From Ricordea florida (lineage: Eukaryota > Cnidaria > Anthozoa > Corallimorpharia > Ricordeidae), in NCBI GenBank assembly GCA_949710005.1, contig OX453276.1:31306591-31370590 (forward strand): 64,000 bases of DNA. The letters are read 5' to 3'. A program made the position numbers and the translations under genes. Below, in pieces: positions 10,137 through 19,296 of the stretch. The notes below the pieces were generated by a model. It saw only the letters and a list, made by a program, of their open reading frames with translations, searched no databases and was not told where the DNA came from. The stretch's first letter is position 1. Every line of letters starts with the position of its first letter.

Positions 10137-10355
10137 TTAATTTGGTAAAATCTTTTGATCCTCTAAATATGTTTTTAGGTACATACTACCAGACAGGACA
10201 GCGACCCATTTAGCATAGTTTGTAATACTTGATGATGGATCATTCATAAATGATTCTTTCAGAGCCTTTTTAGCTACATATCCAACTCCAGCTGCTAATC
10301 CGATAAGGACTGCTGAATCAGTAACAGTTTTCACAAGTTTGTTTTCAGTTGACAT
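10137..10355 (-). CDS. small membrane protein, 72 aa
   Basis: The chain has an Ala/Gly-rich hydrophobic segment (SAVLIGLAAGVGYVAKKAL) and a second weaker one near residues 48-60. The frame is complete here, but in element 2 one A is missing from a homopolymer near the end and the last residues change. Function is unknown. Confidence 0.6.
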   Translation of the reverse strand: MSTENKLVKTVTDSAVLIGLAAGVGYVAKKALKESFMNDPSSSITNYAKWVAVLSGSMYLKTYLEDQKILPN

Positions 10356-10383
10356 GATTTTTTTTTATTGTGGTTATATAATA

Positions 10384-10391
10384 TCTTTAAA
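10384..10391 (-). promoter_or_regulatory. TTTAAAGA box for the 72-aa gene
   Basis: The octamer lies about 29 nt before the ATG at 10355. In element 2 it reads TTTAAAGG near 50349. Confidence 0.5.
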
Positions 10392-10400
10392 CTACTTTCC

Positions 10401-10823
10401 TCAGATCATTCCTATTTTCGGAGTTGGTTTAGGTGGTGGTTGGGAGGGTTGGGTGGGAATATTTGAAGGTGGAACTTTAGTCGGAACGTGAGATAAATCA
10501 ACTATTCTGTTTTTGTAATATCTCATAAACATGTCAACTGCAGTAAACCCTATTCCAACAATGGATAACACAGTAGTAAAAGATAGCTCTGGAATCCATG
10601 CTTTTGTGGTTTCTTCTTCTTCTTCATTGGAATTTTCTTCCTTTTTGGTTTCCGCTTGTTCCTTTTCACGTTTCATTTCCCTGGCTAACGCTTCTTTAGC
10701 TTTTTTATTATATTCTGCTAGTTTCTTACCAGCCGCAACCTTTTTAGGATCTTTCTCTTTCTTTTTAGTATCTTTCTTTTCAGGTATAGGATCCATTGTA
10801 ATTTGTTCAACTTGATCAGACAT
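10401..10823 (-). CDS. lysine-rich single-span protein, 140 aa
   Basis: Residues 1-70 are very rich in Lys and Glu (DTKKKEKDPKKVAAGKKLAE is typical). One hydrophobic segment follows (about 82-98, TVLSIVGIGFTAVDMFM), then a Pro-rich tail. The basic N-terminal part could bind DNA on the inside of a membrane or capsid, which is inferred from composition only. It is well conserved in element 2 (139 residues). Confidence 0.6.
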   Translation of the reverse strand: MSDQVEQITMDPIPEKKDTKKKEKDPKKVAAGKKLAEYNKKAKEALAREMKREKEQAETKKEENSNEEEEETTKAWIPELSFTTVLSIVGIGFTAVDMFMRYYKNRIVDLSHVPTKVPPSNIPTQPSQPPPKPTPKIGMI

Positions 10824-10850
10824 TATTATTTTATTTCACAAAGTAAAGAA

Positions 10851-10858
10851 TCTTTAAA
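10851..10858 (-). promoter_or_regulatory. TTTAAAGA box for the lysine-rich gene
   Basis: The octamer lies about 28 nt before the ATG at 10823 and touches the 3' end of the upstream gene. Confidence 0.55.
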
Positions 10859-11374
10859 TCAGTTGTGCTCAGTGACCTGCTCAGTTTTGTTAGAATCATC
10901 AGCATTTGTACTTGAAGCTTCTTGTATTTTGTTGATTTCAATGTGCTTTGCAACCTGGAATAGTCCGCTGGCAAGTGCTACCAATCTTCCACCTTTTAAT
11001 GCTAAGAGACCTACAAAGTTTGTCAGTTCACGATTAACCAACTCATCATTCTTCAAATCTTTACAAAGTGCTTCAATATCATCTACAGGAACCATGTAAG
11101 AAATGACTTGAGAAACTAATTGAAGAGATGAATCTACTAATCCACCACTAATTTTCTTACCTAATACTGTCTGATATCGATTATAATATTTTTCAACATC
11201 TTTTACCGATAGTTTCTTTATATCACCTAGACTCATCTCAAAACCTAAATATTCCTTTGTAGTCCCAAGAGATGCGAGAATAGCTAGTGATTCTTGTTTT
11301 ATTTCAATATCATCATCTTTTACATCATCTTTTACCTCTGGTTGTTCTTCCATAAAATCTTCAACTTCTGACAT
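10859..11374 (-). CDS. acidic helical protein, 171 aa
   Basis: The first 25 residues are strongly acidic. The rest is predicted helical and ends near residues 130-150 in a moderately hydrophobic stretch (FVGLLALKGGRLVALASGLF). The element 2 homologue (173 residues) has its differences concentrated at the N-terminus and the last 15 residues. It lies between the ATPase and lysine-rich genes. No family is recognised. Confidence 0.6.
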   Translation of the reverse strand: MSEVEDFMEEQPEVKDDVKDDDIEIKQESLAILASLGTTKEYLGFEMSLGDIKKLSVKDVEKYYNRYQTVLGKKISGGLVDSSLQLVSQVISYMVPVDDIEALCKDLKNDELVNRELTNFVGLLALKGGRLVALASGLFQVAKHIEINKIQEASSTNADDSNKTEQVTEHN

Positions 11375-11405
11375 ATTTTAATTTTGTAATAATACTTAGA
11401 TTCTT

Positions 11406-12032
11406 TTAAATCACCGCAGGAATCTCTAAATAACATTGGAATGGATAACGTAAACATAAACATAGTCTAGAATATTTTTCAGTTTTCAACATTTCTACAA
11501 ATTTTTTACATGTTTCAGAGTCTAAATCACCTCCATAATCTTCGAAAAGCATCTTCATACCTTTCTGTGATGGATTATGGAATGTAACAACACAAGCTAC
11601 ATTTTCACGGAATGGTTTTGCTATGGATGTTAATTGCTGAGTGAGAACCCATACTGATAATCCATGATGTCTTCCAGAGAATGCTAGATCTATAAACTTG
11701 TTCGATCGTTTCTTTAGATCATTCGAAACAGCACAATCGTCTAAAATTATTAGTGTATTAGTACCAGAGAACAAAGTTTGACAATCAGTTAATAACTCGT
11801 TAATCTCATCGCTGTTACTAGCATCTGGTGATAATACAAAGAAACGTTTATCTCCGTGAGCAAATTTATGATAGGTTTTATTTTTAGAAAAAGTCGGACA
11901 TATTAGAACAATGTATTCAAAAACTTTTCGAAATGGTCCTCGAAGCTGATCTATTATGTACTTTGTCTTTCCACAATTTGTTGGTCCAGTTATAATACAA
12001 TGAAAAGGAATTTTATCTCGTAATTCTTCCAT
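11406..12032 (-). CDS. A32/FtsK-HerA-like genome-packaging ATPase, 208 aa
   Basis: A Walker A loop is at residues 16-23 (GPTNCGKT) and a Walker B strand follows near residues 94-100 (TLIILDDCAVS). Next comes a sensor-like segment ending in WVLTQQLTSIAKPFR. Size and motifs match the packaging ATPases of Polintons and related double-jelly-roll viruses, which drive DNA into the capsid. The gene lies directly behind the capsid gene (7-nt gap), the usual pairing. Only two residues differ from the element 2 copy (48705-49331). Confidence 0.88.
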   Translation of the reverse strand: MEELRDKIPFHCIITGPTNCGKTKYIIDQLRGPFRKVFEYIVLICPTFSKNKTYHKFAHGDKRFFVLSPDASNSDEINELLTDCQTLFSGTNTLIILDDCAVSNDLKKRSNKFIDLAFSGRHHGLSVWVLTQQLTSIAKPFRENVACVVTFHNPSQKGMKMLFEDYGGDLDSETCKKFVEMLKTEKYSRLCLCLRYPFQCYLEIPAVI

Positions 12033-12039
12033 CTTTTAA

Positions 12040-13276
12040 CTAATACATAATTGATCTTAAGTTTGAATTCATGATCTCCATCAACGCGTCGGCTACCACG
12101 AACATGTAGCAGGTCATAATTCCAGATCCACTAAGATTTCTTTTAATTTCTATTTTTACACCATCTCGTGTATTGTTTAAGACTAGGCCTCCTCCATGAA
12201 TACCATTATCAGGGTGAGTTCTCAAATCAATCCACAGAGCAAACTTATTAGAATAAAAATCCTTTTCCTTTACACCATCTCTTCCGAAACGTTTCTTTAC
12301 CGATTCCCAGAGGTCTGACGGCACCATTCCCTTAGAGTAGATACGGTTTGGTATACCATCAACATCGATATTTATTGAGGTGATACCTGGATTGAAAAAA
12401 ATTCTCAGAGTCTCGTGCTCCTCCACCGTATGGTATTGTAAACAAACATAATATCCCTGTCATTGACCTTCTAGGTAGATTAATATGCTGGTTTATAACA
12501 CTGTCAGAAGTTCTGGATATGGTGAAAGTTTTGTGTAGAGTGACATTCTCGTAAAAGAATCCTTTACCAACCTGATAAGCTGACTGTGCCTCACGAGCTA
12601 AGTATTCGCTTGATATGCAAGAATATTCCAACTCAAGGTTTGTGATTTTGTAAGTTGGGGGCTTGGTAGTGTCAGAATAAACAACAATATCAGAAACTGG
12701 AGCTAGTGTAATCTCAAAGATTAGTTGATGATCTAACGCCTTTGGATAGAAAACCCCATGATCGTTGAGAATAGGATGATTTAGTGGAATATGGTACTTG
12801 GTGTTGTGTACTACTGCAAGAGCTACTTCCTTAGAATCTGTGTCTACCTTATCACCTGCATTTGTCCTAAGCTTCCTCATGTTTTCAGAAGAAATACCTT
12901 GTTTTAATCTATCCTCACGATCTTCATCTGTTAAGAATAAGTCATGGTATGTTTGAAATAGATCGTATCTTTGAGTATCCTGTAGTGTTTCACCACCAAA
13001 AAGAACCCTGAGCCTGGATACAAGGTTACTACCTACATTATTCACGAGGGTGTTATAAGCATGGCCATCAACAGTCAAGTTAAATAGTAGAGATAAACTT
13101 CCAGGTACAAGAACTAAATTCTCGGTAAGTTTTGGAATATTTACATATAGTGTTTCTCCAGGATTAGCTGATGATGGATTTAGTGTAATTCTATTCAATG
13201 TTGATTCCGCTTTCAAACCGAGTGGCTCTCTTGGAATCCTGTTTGGATTAATTTCTTCGGATATAGCTTGTGACAT
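12040..13276 (-). pseudogene. probable double-jelly-roll major capsid protein, frameshifted
   Basis: The gene reads in two overlapping frames: 12359-13276 (N-terminal about 295 residues) and 12040-12426 (C-terminal part). Comparison with the intact 411-residue copy in element 2 places the break in a homopolymer at about 12395-12401, which has seven A on the plus strand against six equivalent bases in element 2. The identity as major capsid protein rests on length, beta-rich composition, position beside the packaging ATPase and the element type; I see no short diagnostic motif. Either a real disabling mutation or a sequencing slip in the homopolymer would explain it. Confidence 0.75.
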
Positions 13277-13303
13277 ATTTTATTTTAAGGATGGGTGGAG
13301 TAT

Positions 13304-13311
13304 TCTTTAAA
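13304..13311 (-). promoter_or_regulatory. TTTAAAGA box shared by capsid and integrase starts
   Basis: On the minus strand the box lies about 28 nt before the capsid ATG at 13276. Its last base is the first base of the integrase ATG (13311), so the 34-bp gap between the divergent genes must serve both. The same arrangement is at 47427-47434. Confidence 0.6.
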
Positions 13312-14300
13312 TGAGTAACGAAAACATATTATCAAAAATATATTATTCAACTTATGGATATTGGAAAGGATATTCTGCAATTCCTAAATTAGCTGAGAAA
13401 GCAAAAGTTAGTGAAGATGAGGCTAAAAGATGGCTTGAGAAACAGGCTCTATGGCAAATCTATCTACCAGCTCCAAAATATATCCCTAGACCCCACTGGA
13501 CTGTGGATAAACCTAATCAGATTCACCAAGCAGATTTATTATTTTTACCACATGATAGAGTTGGAAGAAAGACATATCGATATGCTCTGGTTGTGATTGA
13601 TATAGCCAGTCGATACAAAGATGCTGAACCATTAACATCAAAAGAAAGTCATGAGATATCCAAAGCCTTCAGTAATATTTACTCTAGAAAGTTAAAATAT
13701 CCTAAAACATTAATTGTTGATCCTGGAAGAGAATTTATGGGTGATGTAACAAAACTTATGAATAGATATAATGTAACAATACAGAGAAGTGAAGCTGGAA
13801 ACCATGGAGCTCAAGCATTTGTTGAAAGAGCAAATAGAACATTAAGTGAACGATTATTTAGTCATCAATATGCACAAGAAATGATTAGTAATGATCGATC
13901 TAGAGTATGGGTGAAACGATTACCAGCTATTTTGAAAACTCTGAATAGTGTGCCAACGAGAAAAACTGGTGAAGAGCCTGTAAAAGCTATAAAAATGAAA
14001 GAGGTTGATATTGATCCTCCAAAATATAAGCGAGTTGTTGGACATGATGAGGTGAGGCTGCCGCTTGGGGTCAGGGTTAGATACTTACTCGCTCCGGGTG
14101 AACTTGAGGGTGGTGAACGAAGACGAGCTACGGATCCTATTTGGAGTATTCAGGTTTATGATATATCACGTAGTGTGGTTTCATCTAATCAGCCAGTGTT
14201 GTATTATTTACTAGATGGTCCGAGACGTGGTTTTGTGAGGGAAGAACTTCAGGTTGTACCGGACGATACAGAACTCCCACCTAATTCTGTGATGAAATAA
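13311..14300 (+). CDS. retroviral-type DDE integrase (rve), 329 aa
   Basis: The catalytic core shows D75 (in QIHQADLLFLP), D137 (in LIVDPGREF) and E172 (in AQAFVERANRTL), the last pair 35 apart, as in Polinton and retroviral integrases. An N-terminal helical region precedes the core, and a basic beta-type tail (about 240-320) probably binds DNA. It would insert the element into host DNA; the 5-bp duplications at both elements fit such an enzyme. It is divergent from the capsid gene and convergent with PolB, whose stop lies 2 nt beyond. About 95% of residues match the element 2 integrase. Confidence 0.9.
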   Translation: MSNENILSKIYYSTYGYWKGYSAIPKLAEKAKVSEDEAKRWLEKQALWQIYLPAPKYIPRPHWTVDKPNQIHQADLLFLPHDRVGRKTYRYALVVIDIASRYKDAEPLTSKESHEISKAFSNIYSRKLKYPKTLIVDPGREFMGDVTKLMNRYNVTIQRSEAGNHGAQAFVERANRTLSERLFSHQYAQEMISNDRSRVWVKRLPAILKTLNSVPTRKTGEEPVKAIKMKEVDIDPPKYKRVVGHDEVRLPLGVRVRYLLAPGELEGGERRRATDPIWSIQVYDISRSVVSSNQPVLYYLLDGPRRGFVREELQVVPDDTELPPNSVMK

Positions 14301-14301
14301 G

Positions 14302-17300
14302 TTAATACAAAGGCTTTGTGTGAATTCCATCTTCTGCAACAATACGTTTATCGTAGTAGGCGCTCAATCCTAATTTATTTTGAATGTATGTTACAATTTG
14401 ATTATTGTTAACTCTAAAGCCGGTATTTTTTACTTTATCTATCGCCCCTTTCAAAGCTTCGTAGTATCGATCCCATGTCATATCATTTTGTTTTCTGGAG
14501 GTTCCTTTACAACTAAACTTTGTTTTTCCGTTCTGGTCTTCGGCGTAATAGCATTTTGGTGCAAGAACAATCATTCGAGTTCCTTCAAACTCCAGCTTGA
14601 ACAGCCCGGGTGTCTTGTCGTGGTATTTTGAGGTTGATAGGAATTTTTCTTTTCCTCCACTAAAGTATTCTTTTTGTAGTTCAGGTTTTATAATCTTATC
14701 AAAATTTTCATTCGAAAGACCTATGTAGAAACTATCAGTGTCCATCTGAATAAGTTCGAAATCCCTTCTATCGACATATTTATCAAGAAAATCGTAGTAG
14801 AATTCCAACATGCGAAGTTTAGCTAATTGATATACCGCGATGCCACATTGATAAGGTCGATTTATGTTTACCTGACGTTTTCGTTCTTTTAATTCATATG
14901 TTTCATTGATGACTTCTAAATCTTCAAAGAAAGGACTTCTAAAAGCCTTATCAACCTCCTTCTCGTCTTTAGTATATCTTGTTTTTGTATGTCTTTTGAG
15001 ATCTTCGATCATTTTTCCATAGAATGAATTTCCTTTTAGTTTGTAAGTATCGCCCAGTTCTTTGCAACCTTCATACTTGGAATTCAGTTTTTCAATCAAC
15101 ACTTGAAGGTCTTTGTTCTCTTCAATCAATGGGACTATAGAAGGGAATTGCTTCAATTCATTAATAGTGGTGTTGACATCATCTCTCTTGTTGTCATTAA
15201 CAGCTTTACGTAACTTTGCGGTCATAACCTCGATATCACCATCTCTTCGAGCGCTACTGACTTCATCTGGGAACCATTTAAAAGGTCTTCCTGCTTCATA
15301 TTTTAAAATCTTGTGTATAGCTGTTACCTCTAAACCATGATTAAGATACCATTTCAGTAGGGGTGTAGATAGCAAGATCTTCTTTGCCTTAGTCACCCCA
15401 AGTAATTTTTTAGTACCTTTTAGAGTTTTTCTTCCCGTAGCTTTTTGGTATTCTTTCATATGTTCAGGTACTAGATCTTCTGGAATACTATCCACAACAA
15501 ACAACGGTGAAAACTCTTCAAATTTTTCTCTGAGATTGTTAGGGACATGGATATCCACTTGACAAAATCCAAAAAGGTTGTTAGCTAGAATGTCTTCACA
15601 AACCTTGTTAACATATTCAGAATCTGTTGGTTTTTCAACCTCAATGAATTCCTCTTTACCACAGGGCATTTCTTGACCCGAGCAGTATAGATATAACCCG
15701 TTTGCATCATAACCAACGATATACCAACAAGTTTTTGGGTCTTTATATTTATGAGGGCGAATCTTTGTCTTACCTATATCTGCATAGCGGATAAACACAA
15801 TACTAGGCCCTCCAACCATACCTGTTTTCAAGAGTTCATAAGCCTTGTTTTTAGGACATTCTGTACATTCTTTCCTTACCTTGGAGCACTCTTTACAACC
15901 CTTTTTACTACAAGTCTTAGCACATTTGTGAAAGCAAGGTTTACCCGGAGCATATAAGGCAGGCTCGTATCTCTTCTTCATTTTTATGGCTTTATTAAGC
16001 ACATACATCATTGAGATACCTGGGATAGATACAGCATCTTTTAATATATCAATTTCATCTGGGTAATATTGCTCCCGTGTCTTTTCCAAAGCTTCTACGA
16101 AAGGTACAACGTCAGCTAGGTTATATTCCCTCAACCAATCCATCATGGTAACACAACCCCTCTTTTGAAATTCGATCTTAAATTCTTCATATTCTTGATG
16201 GTCCACTGTGATTTTCTGATGTAGGCTTGAGTAAAAGTCTTTATATTCCACAGGGCCTACGTGAGAAAGCTTCTCATAACTATCCAACCATTCGTAAGGA
16301 AAGACAAGTTTTTGTACTGCACAATTATTTGCTTTACACCACTTATCAAAAGAGAGTCCGGGGGCTAAGTAAGACATTGCATCTAAAAATTTAAAATGGT
16401 CAGTTGTCAGGAACATATACCTATTCTCTTTCTTTGCCACAAAAATCTCTCCAGCTTGCTCGGTCATGTGTTTTACAAAATGTTTTTTGATCATATTGAT
16501 ATCATACTTCCCACTATTGAACCCTAAAACAGGAACTTGATTACACCACTTTCTGTACTGCTCTAACACGTTCTTAGGGATAGAATCTTCATCGGGAAGC
16601 TGGTATTCTTTTGCAACTTTTTCTATGATGTTTTTCCAACGGTGTTCTAAATCTGTAATAAAGTCTTTGATAAGTTCTTCAGGGTTTGAGTTTACAAGAA
16701 AGTTGGGTTTGTTTGTAAAATTATCGGTGATAGCAACACTAACTGGAATATGTTTGTTACTAAAAGTTAGGTCGTCAGTCATATGTTGATAAAGTTTGTG
16801 GAGTAATGCTTCAAAATCGTAAACAATAAAATATGGATATGGGGTAAATTTCTTTTCAAGTATCATATCACTTAATTCAGGTTTTTCATGCCCCCAAACC
16901 GATACAACATTATACCCCAAGTCTTTGATCATCTTTTCCATTTTGAGAGTTTCATTGTATCTCTTTTCATCGTCAGTTGAACAGGGGCAGCCGTGCCATT
17001 TACACCCATAGAATTGAAAAACGGTCTTAGTCTGCGGCTCGTATCCATCAACCAAAATCTCCTTTTTACCGTTCTTCACACACCGCTCACCCCCATGCCC
17101 ACAGAGAGCGTGATGAATATGTTTACCTATATGTCTAGACTGTTCTTCGATCCATCGGCACCCCGCGTAACTAAATTGGGTATTACCTCCATAAAACACC
17201 TTTTCTGAACTGTTCATGATGTGTTTGAACTTTTCCCCTTTACATATCAATTGTGTCTTTCCTTCTGAACATCTTTTTTCCGTAACGTGTCTATTGTAAT

Positions 17301-18873
17301 TGTCGTGTCTGTTAAATCTTTGCTGGCATCCAGAACATTCCCAGAGTTCAGTTAACAGCTCTATATTCTTGATGTAAAAACAGTGCCCTTCATAAAGTCC
17401 GATATCTACACATGATAAATTCGTTTTGAACTGGTCTTTACCGAACACTAGTTTCCAAACCTTTTGGTCTTTTGGTTCATACAGACGGATGTTAACAGAA
17501 AACATCTTAGCAATACCCTCAAAATCGACAAGTTTCGTTGGTCGCACTTCTGAAGGTTTCAATTCTTGGTTATCATAAAAATCTCGGGCCAGTTTTAGTG
17601 CCTTTCTGGTGGTGTCCTTGGCCGGTCTAGGATTCTTATCACGATAGCCCATGTAAATAGCGAGACACCTCCAGACACAGAGATTGTCGTTCTTATCATC
17701 TACGGCGTGAATACATTTCTTGTTACGTAACCAATCTGGTAATGGTCCACACCCCATTAAAGGTTCGTTGCTGTGAATTATTTTTACTGTTATCTTAGTG
17801 AACTCAACCCTACCCTGGTAGACGCCTGGGGTTTTAACGACCTCTGTTGCTGGTAGGTACGCTTTGATCCACACTTCTGCATTCTCCAAATCTAACCTTT
17901 TGGTCTCACACCTTTCTATATAAGCCTCTATTTCAGATAAACTTGTAAAAGTCCCCTCCCCACGAAGGGTTTTTTGATAATCAACTTTTTCTCCACTCCC
18001 ACGATGAATTCTAGCCGTAAAACTGTAAACAATCCTTGAACGCATCTCTATTTCCGGTCTTAGTTTGTTAAAAATCATGTTTGATAAGTCATTATTCAGA
18101 GCAGCATTAACTTCGTGGCGATTTGGGTTTGGTGGGGTTTGTACTTCCCTTTCATCCAATTCAGCTTCCGGTGGTTTTAGTGGTCTGACTATAAGGGTTG
18201 TTGGAGGACGTCGTTTGTTTGGTTCAGCTTTTTTAGTACTTGTGTCTGGGGTAGGTCTTTTCTGCTGGTTGGAAATATTTTTTATCGGTTTAATGATATT
18301 TTTATTGGTGAGATCCTTAAGCGATTCATAAAACTTAACTCGATCCTTCACTTTAAATCTCAGATTCTTTGTCCAACTAAAAGTCTTGTTCGTTGTTTTA
18401 GGGGTGGTATTCACTAACCGATTGCCACTATCTATAAAAGTAGATACAATATTTTTTCTGGGTCTTTTCGGCTGGTTGGAAATATTTTTATTGGTGAGAT
18501 CCGTAAGCGATTCATAAAACTTAACTCGGTCCTCCACTTTGAATGTCTTATTCTTTGTTTTAGGTATTGGTCTTTGTGGCTGGTTGGGGGTATTAGTTCT
18601 AGGTGCTGGGGTGGGTTTGGGTTGAGTAGTTTTAGTTCTAGGTGCTGGGGTGGGTTTGGGTTGAGTAGTTTTAGTTCTAGGTGCTGGGGTGGGTTCGGGT
18701 TGAGTAGTTTTAGTTCTAGGTGCTGGGGTGGTTTGGGGTTGAGGAGTTTTAGTTCTAAGTGCTTGTGCTTTTGTTATAGCTTCAATGAGTTCGGCTTTTT
18801 TCATTCGATAATATCCTTTAATACCCAGTTCTTTGGCTATGGGTTGCAGTTCTTTTACTTTGAGTTTGTCCAT
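14302..18873 (-). CDS. multidomain protein-primed DNA polymerase B (SAP, Cys/His protease-like, C2H2, PD-(D/E)XK-like, Exo, Pol)
   Basis: About 1,523 residues from the ATG at 18873. The order is: a SAP-like DNA-binding motif (1-38); Pro/Thr-rich 13-residue repeats and a duplicated KFYESL-LTNKNI linker (40-220); a Cys/His OTU-like domain (Cys near 400 in NLCVWRCLA, His near 498 in YEGHCFYIKN); a C2H2 finger (about 510-535); a nuclease-like segment (608-630, VDGY then FQFYGCKWHGCPC); exonuclease motifs near 685 (VYDFEALL) and 788 (FNSGKYDINMI); and polymerase motifs A near 1055 (GYDANGLYLYC), B near 1283 (KGNSFYG) and C near 1378 (MDTDSFYIG). It would replicate the element from its ends by protein priming. 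It is unrelated in domain content to the element 2 polymerase apart from core motifs. Confidence 0.9.
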   Translation of the reverse strand: MDKLKVKELQPIAKELGIKGYYRMKKAELIEAITKAQALRTKTPQPQTTPAPRTKTTQPEPTPAPRTKTTQPKPTPAPRTKTTQPKPTPAPRTNTPNQPQRPIPKTKNKTFKVEDRVKFYESLTDLTNKNISNQPKRPRKNIVSTFIDSGNRLVNTTPKTTNKTFSWTKNLRFKVKDRVKFYESLKDLTNKNIIKPIKNISNQQKRPTPDTSTKKAEPNKRRPPTTLIVRPLKPPEAELDEREVQTPPNPNRHEVNAALNNDLSNMIFNKLRPEIEMRSRIVYSFTARIHRGSGEKVDYQKTLRGEGTFTSLSEIEAYIERCETKRLDLENAEVWIKAYLPATEVVKTPGVYQGRVEFTKITVKIIHSNEPLMGCGPLPDWLRNKKCIHAVDDKNDNLCVWRCLAIYMGYRDKNPRPAKDTTRKALKLARDFYDNQELKPSEVRPTKLVDFEGIAKMFSVNIRLYEPKDQKVWKLVFGKDQFKTNLSCVDIGLYEGHCFYIKNIELLTELWECSGCQQRFNRHDNYNRHVTEKRCSEGKTQLICKGEKFKHIMNSSEKVFYGGNTQFSYAGCRWIEEQSRHIGKHIHHALCGHGGERCVKNGKKEILVDGYEPQTKTVFQFYGCKWHGCPCSTDDEKRYNETLKMEKMIKDLGYNVVSVWGHEKPELSDMILEKKFTPYPYFIVYDFEALLHKLYQHMTDDLTFSNKHIPVSVAITDNFTNKPNFLVNSNPEELIKDFITDLEHRWKNIIEKVAKEYQLPDEDSIPKNVLEQYRKWCNQVPVLGFNSGKYDINMIKKHFVKHMTEQAGEIFVAKKENRYMFLTTDHFKFLDAMSYLAPGLSFDKWCKANNCAVQKLVFPYEWLDSYEKLSHVGPVEYKDFYSSLHQKITVDHQEYEEFKIEFQKRGCVTMMDWLREYNLADVVPFVEALEKTREQYYPDEIDILKDAVSIPGISMMYVLNKAIKMKKRYEPALYAPGKPCFHKCAKTCSKKGCKECSKVRKECTECPKNKAYELLKTGMVGGPSIVFIRYADIGKTKIRPHKYKDPKTCWYIVGYDANGLYLYCSGQEMPCGKEEFIEVEKPTDSEYVNKVCEDILANNLFGFCQVDIHVPNNLREKFEEFSPLFVVDSIPEDLVPEHMKEYQKATGRKTLKGTKKLLGVTKAKKILLSTPLLKWYLNHGLEVTAIHKILKYEAGRPFKWFPDEVSSARRDGDIEVMTAKLRKAVNDNKRDDVNTTINELKQFPSIVPLIEENKDLQVLIEKLNSKYEGCKELGDTYKLKGNSFYGKMIEDLKRHTKTRYTKDEKEVDKAFRSPFFEDLEVINETYELKERKRQVNINRPYQCGIAVYQLAKLRMLEFYYDFLDKYVDRRDFELIQMDTDSFYIGLSNENFDKIIKPELQKEYFSGGKEKFLSTSKYHDKTPGLFKLEFEGTRMIVLAPKCYYAEDQNGKTKFSCKGTSRKQNDMTWDRYYEALKGAIDKVKNTGFRVNNNQIVTYIQNKLGLSAYYDKRIVAEDGIHTKPLY
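18590..18765. repeat. 39-bp coding tandem repeat in the polymerase linker
   Basis: About four copies of a 39-bp unit encode TPAPRTKTTQPKP-type repeats between the SAP motif and the protease-like domain. They are in frame, so copy number can change without breaking the gene. Confidence 0.85.
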
Positions 18874-18896
18874 CAATTTTCTATTATATTATTATT

Positions 18897-18904
18897 TCTT
18901 TAAA
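18897..18904 (-). promoter_or_regulatory. TTTAAAGA box for PolB of element 1
   Basis: The box lies about 24 nt before the ATG at 18873, in the inner zone shared by both ends of element 1 (compare 4248-4255). Confidence 0.55.
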
Positions 18905-19052
18905 TCTGTTTTTAATAAATTCAAATTTTTTTATTTAATTTTTTATTTGGTGATAATTTATTAACCAAGAAATCTCTGGATAAAATCTCTGATAAATTTA
19001 TAATTTTTTTTTTTAATCAGAACAAAAATCCTTGTTAAATTTCTTGATAAAT

Positions 19053-19153
19053 TCTTGATATCAAAATTAATTTCTTGGTAAAATCTCTGGATAAATCTCT
19101 GATAAATCTCTGATAAAATCGAAATCGGTCGATAACTTCTCCAACATAGTAGT
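19053..19153 (-). repeat. right terminal inverted repeat, element 1
   Basis: This is the inverted copy of 4004-4104 with one mismatch. Inside it, 18905-19052 holds diverged TTTATC-type subterminal repeats and a TTTTTGTTCTGATTAA stretch also present in the element 2 terminal repeats. Confidence 0.9.
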
Positions 19154-19158
19154 TCGGT
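19154..19158. repeat. target-site duplication, right of element 1
   Basis: TCGGT, identical to 3999-4003. Confidence 0.75.
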
Positions 19159-19296
19159 TGAAGGCTCGCGCCTTATTTGTTGTTTGAATGCCGGTTTTGA
19201 AAGGTCTATGAATACTTGTAAGCGCTTCGAATCAAATAAATAGAACGGTCATGCTGAATGCAACAAAAATATTTTATTCACAGGTTATATTTACTG

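Larger units (their letters stand above)
4004..19153. mobile_element. Polinton/Maverick-type element 1 (15,150 bp)
   Basis: The element is bounded by inverted repeats starting ACTACTATGTTGG and a 5-bp direct repeat. It carries a DDE integrase, PolB, a packaging ATPase, a probable double-jelly-roll capsid gene and seven to nine small structural-type genes, which together are the signature of Polintons (virus-like DNA transposons replicated by protein priming). Structural genes run on the minus strand; integrase and the zinc-repeat gene run on the plus strand. All genes are open except the capsid gene, which has a one-base frameshift. The cassette 4861-14290 is homologous to element 2, but the right-hand polymerase and the terminal repeats are not. 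Confidence 0.9.

Noticed and set aside
13411..13596. 61-codon frame in the integrase gene
   Set aside because: Shifted frame of the integrase; the D, D, E catalytic residues are in the long frame.
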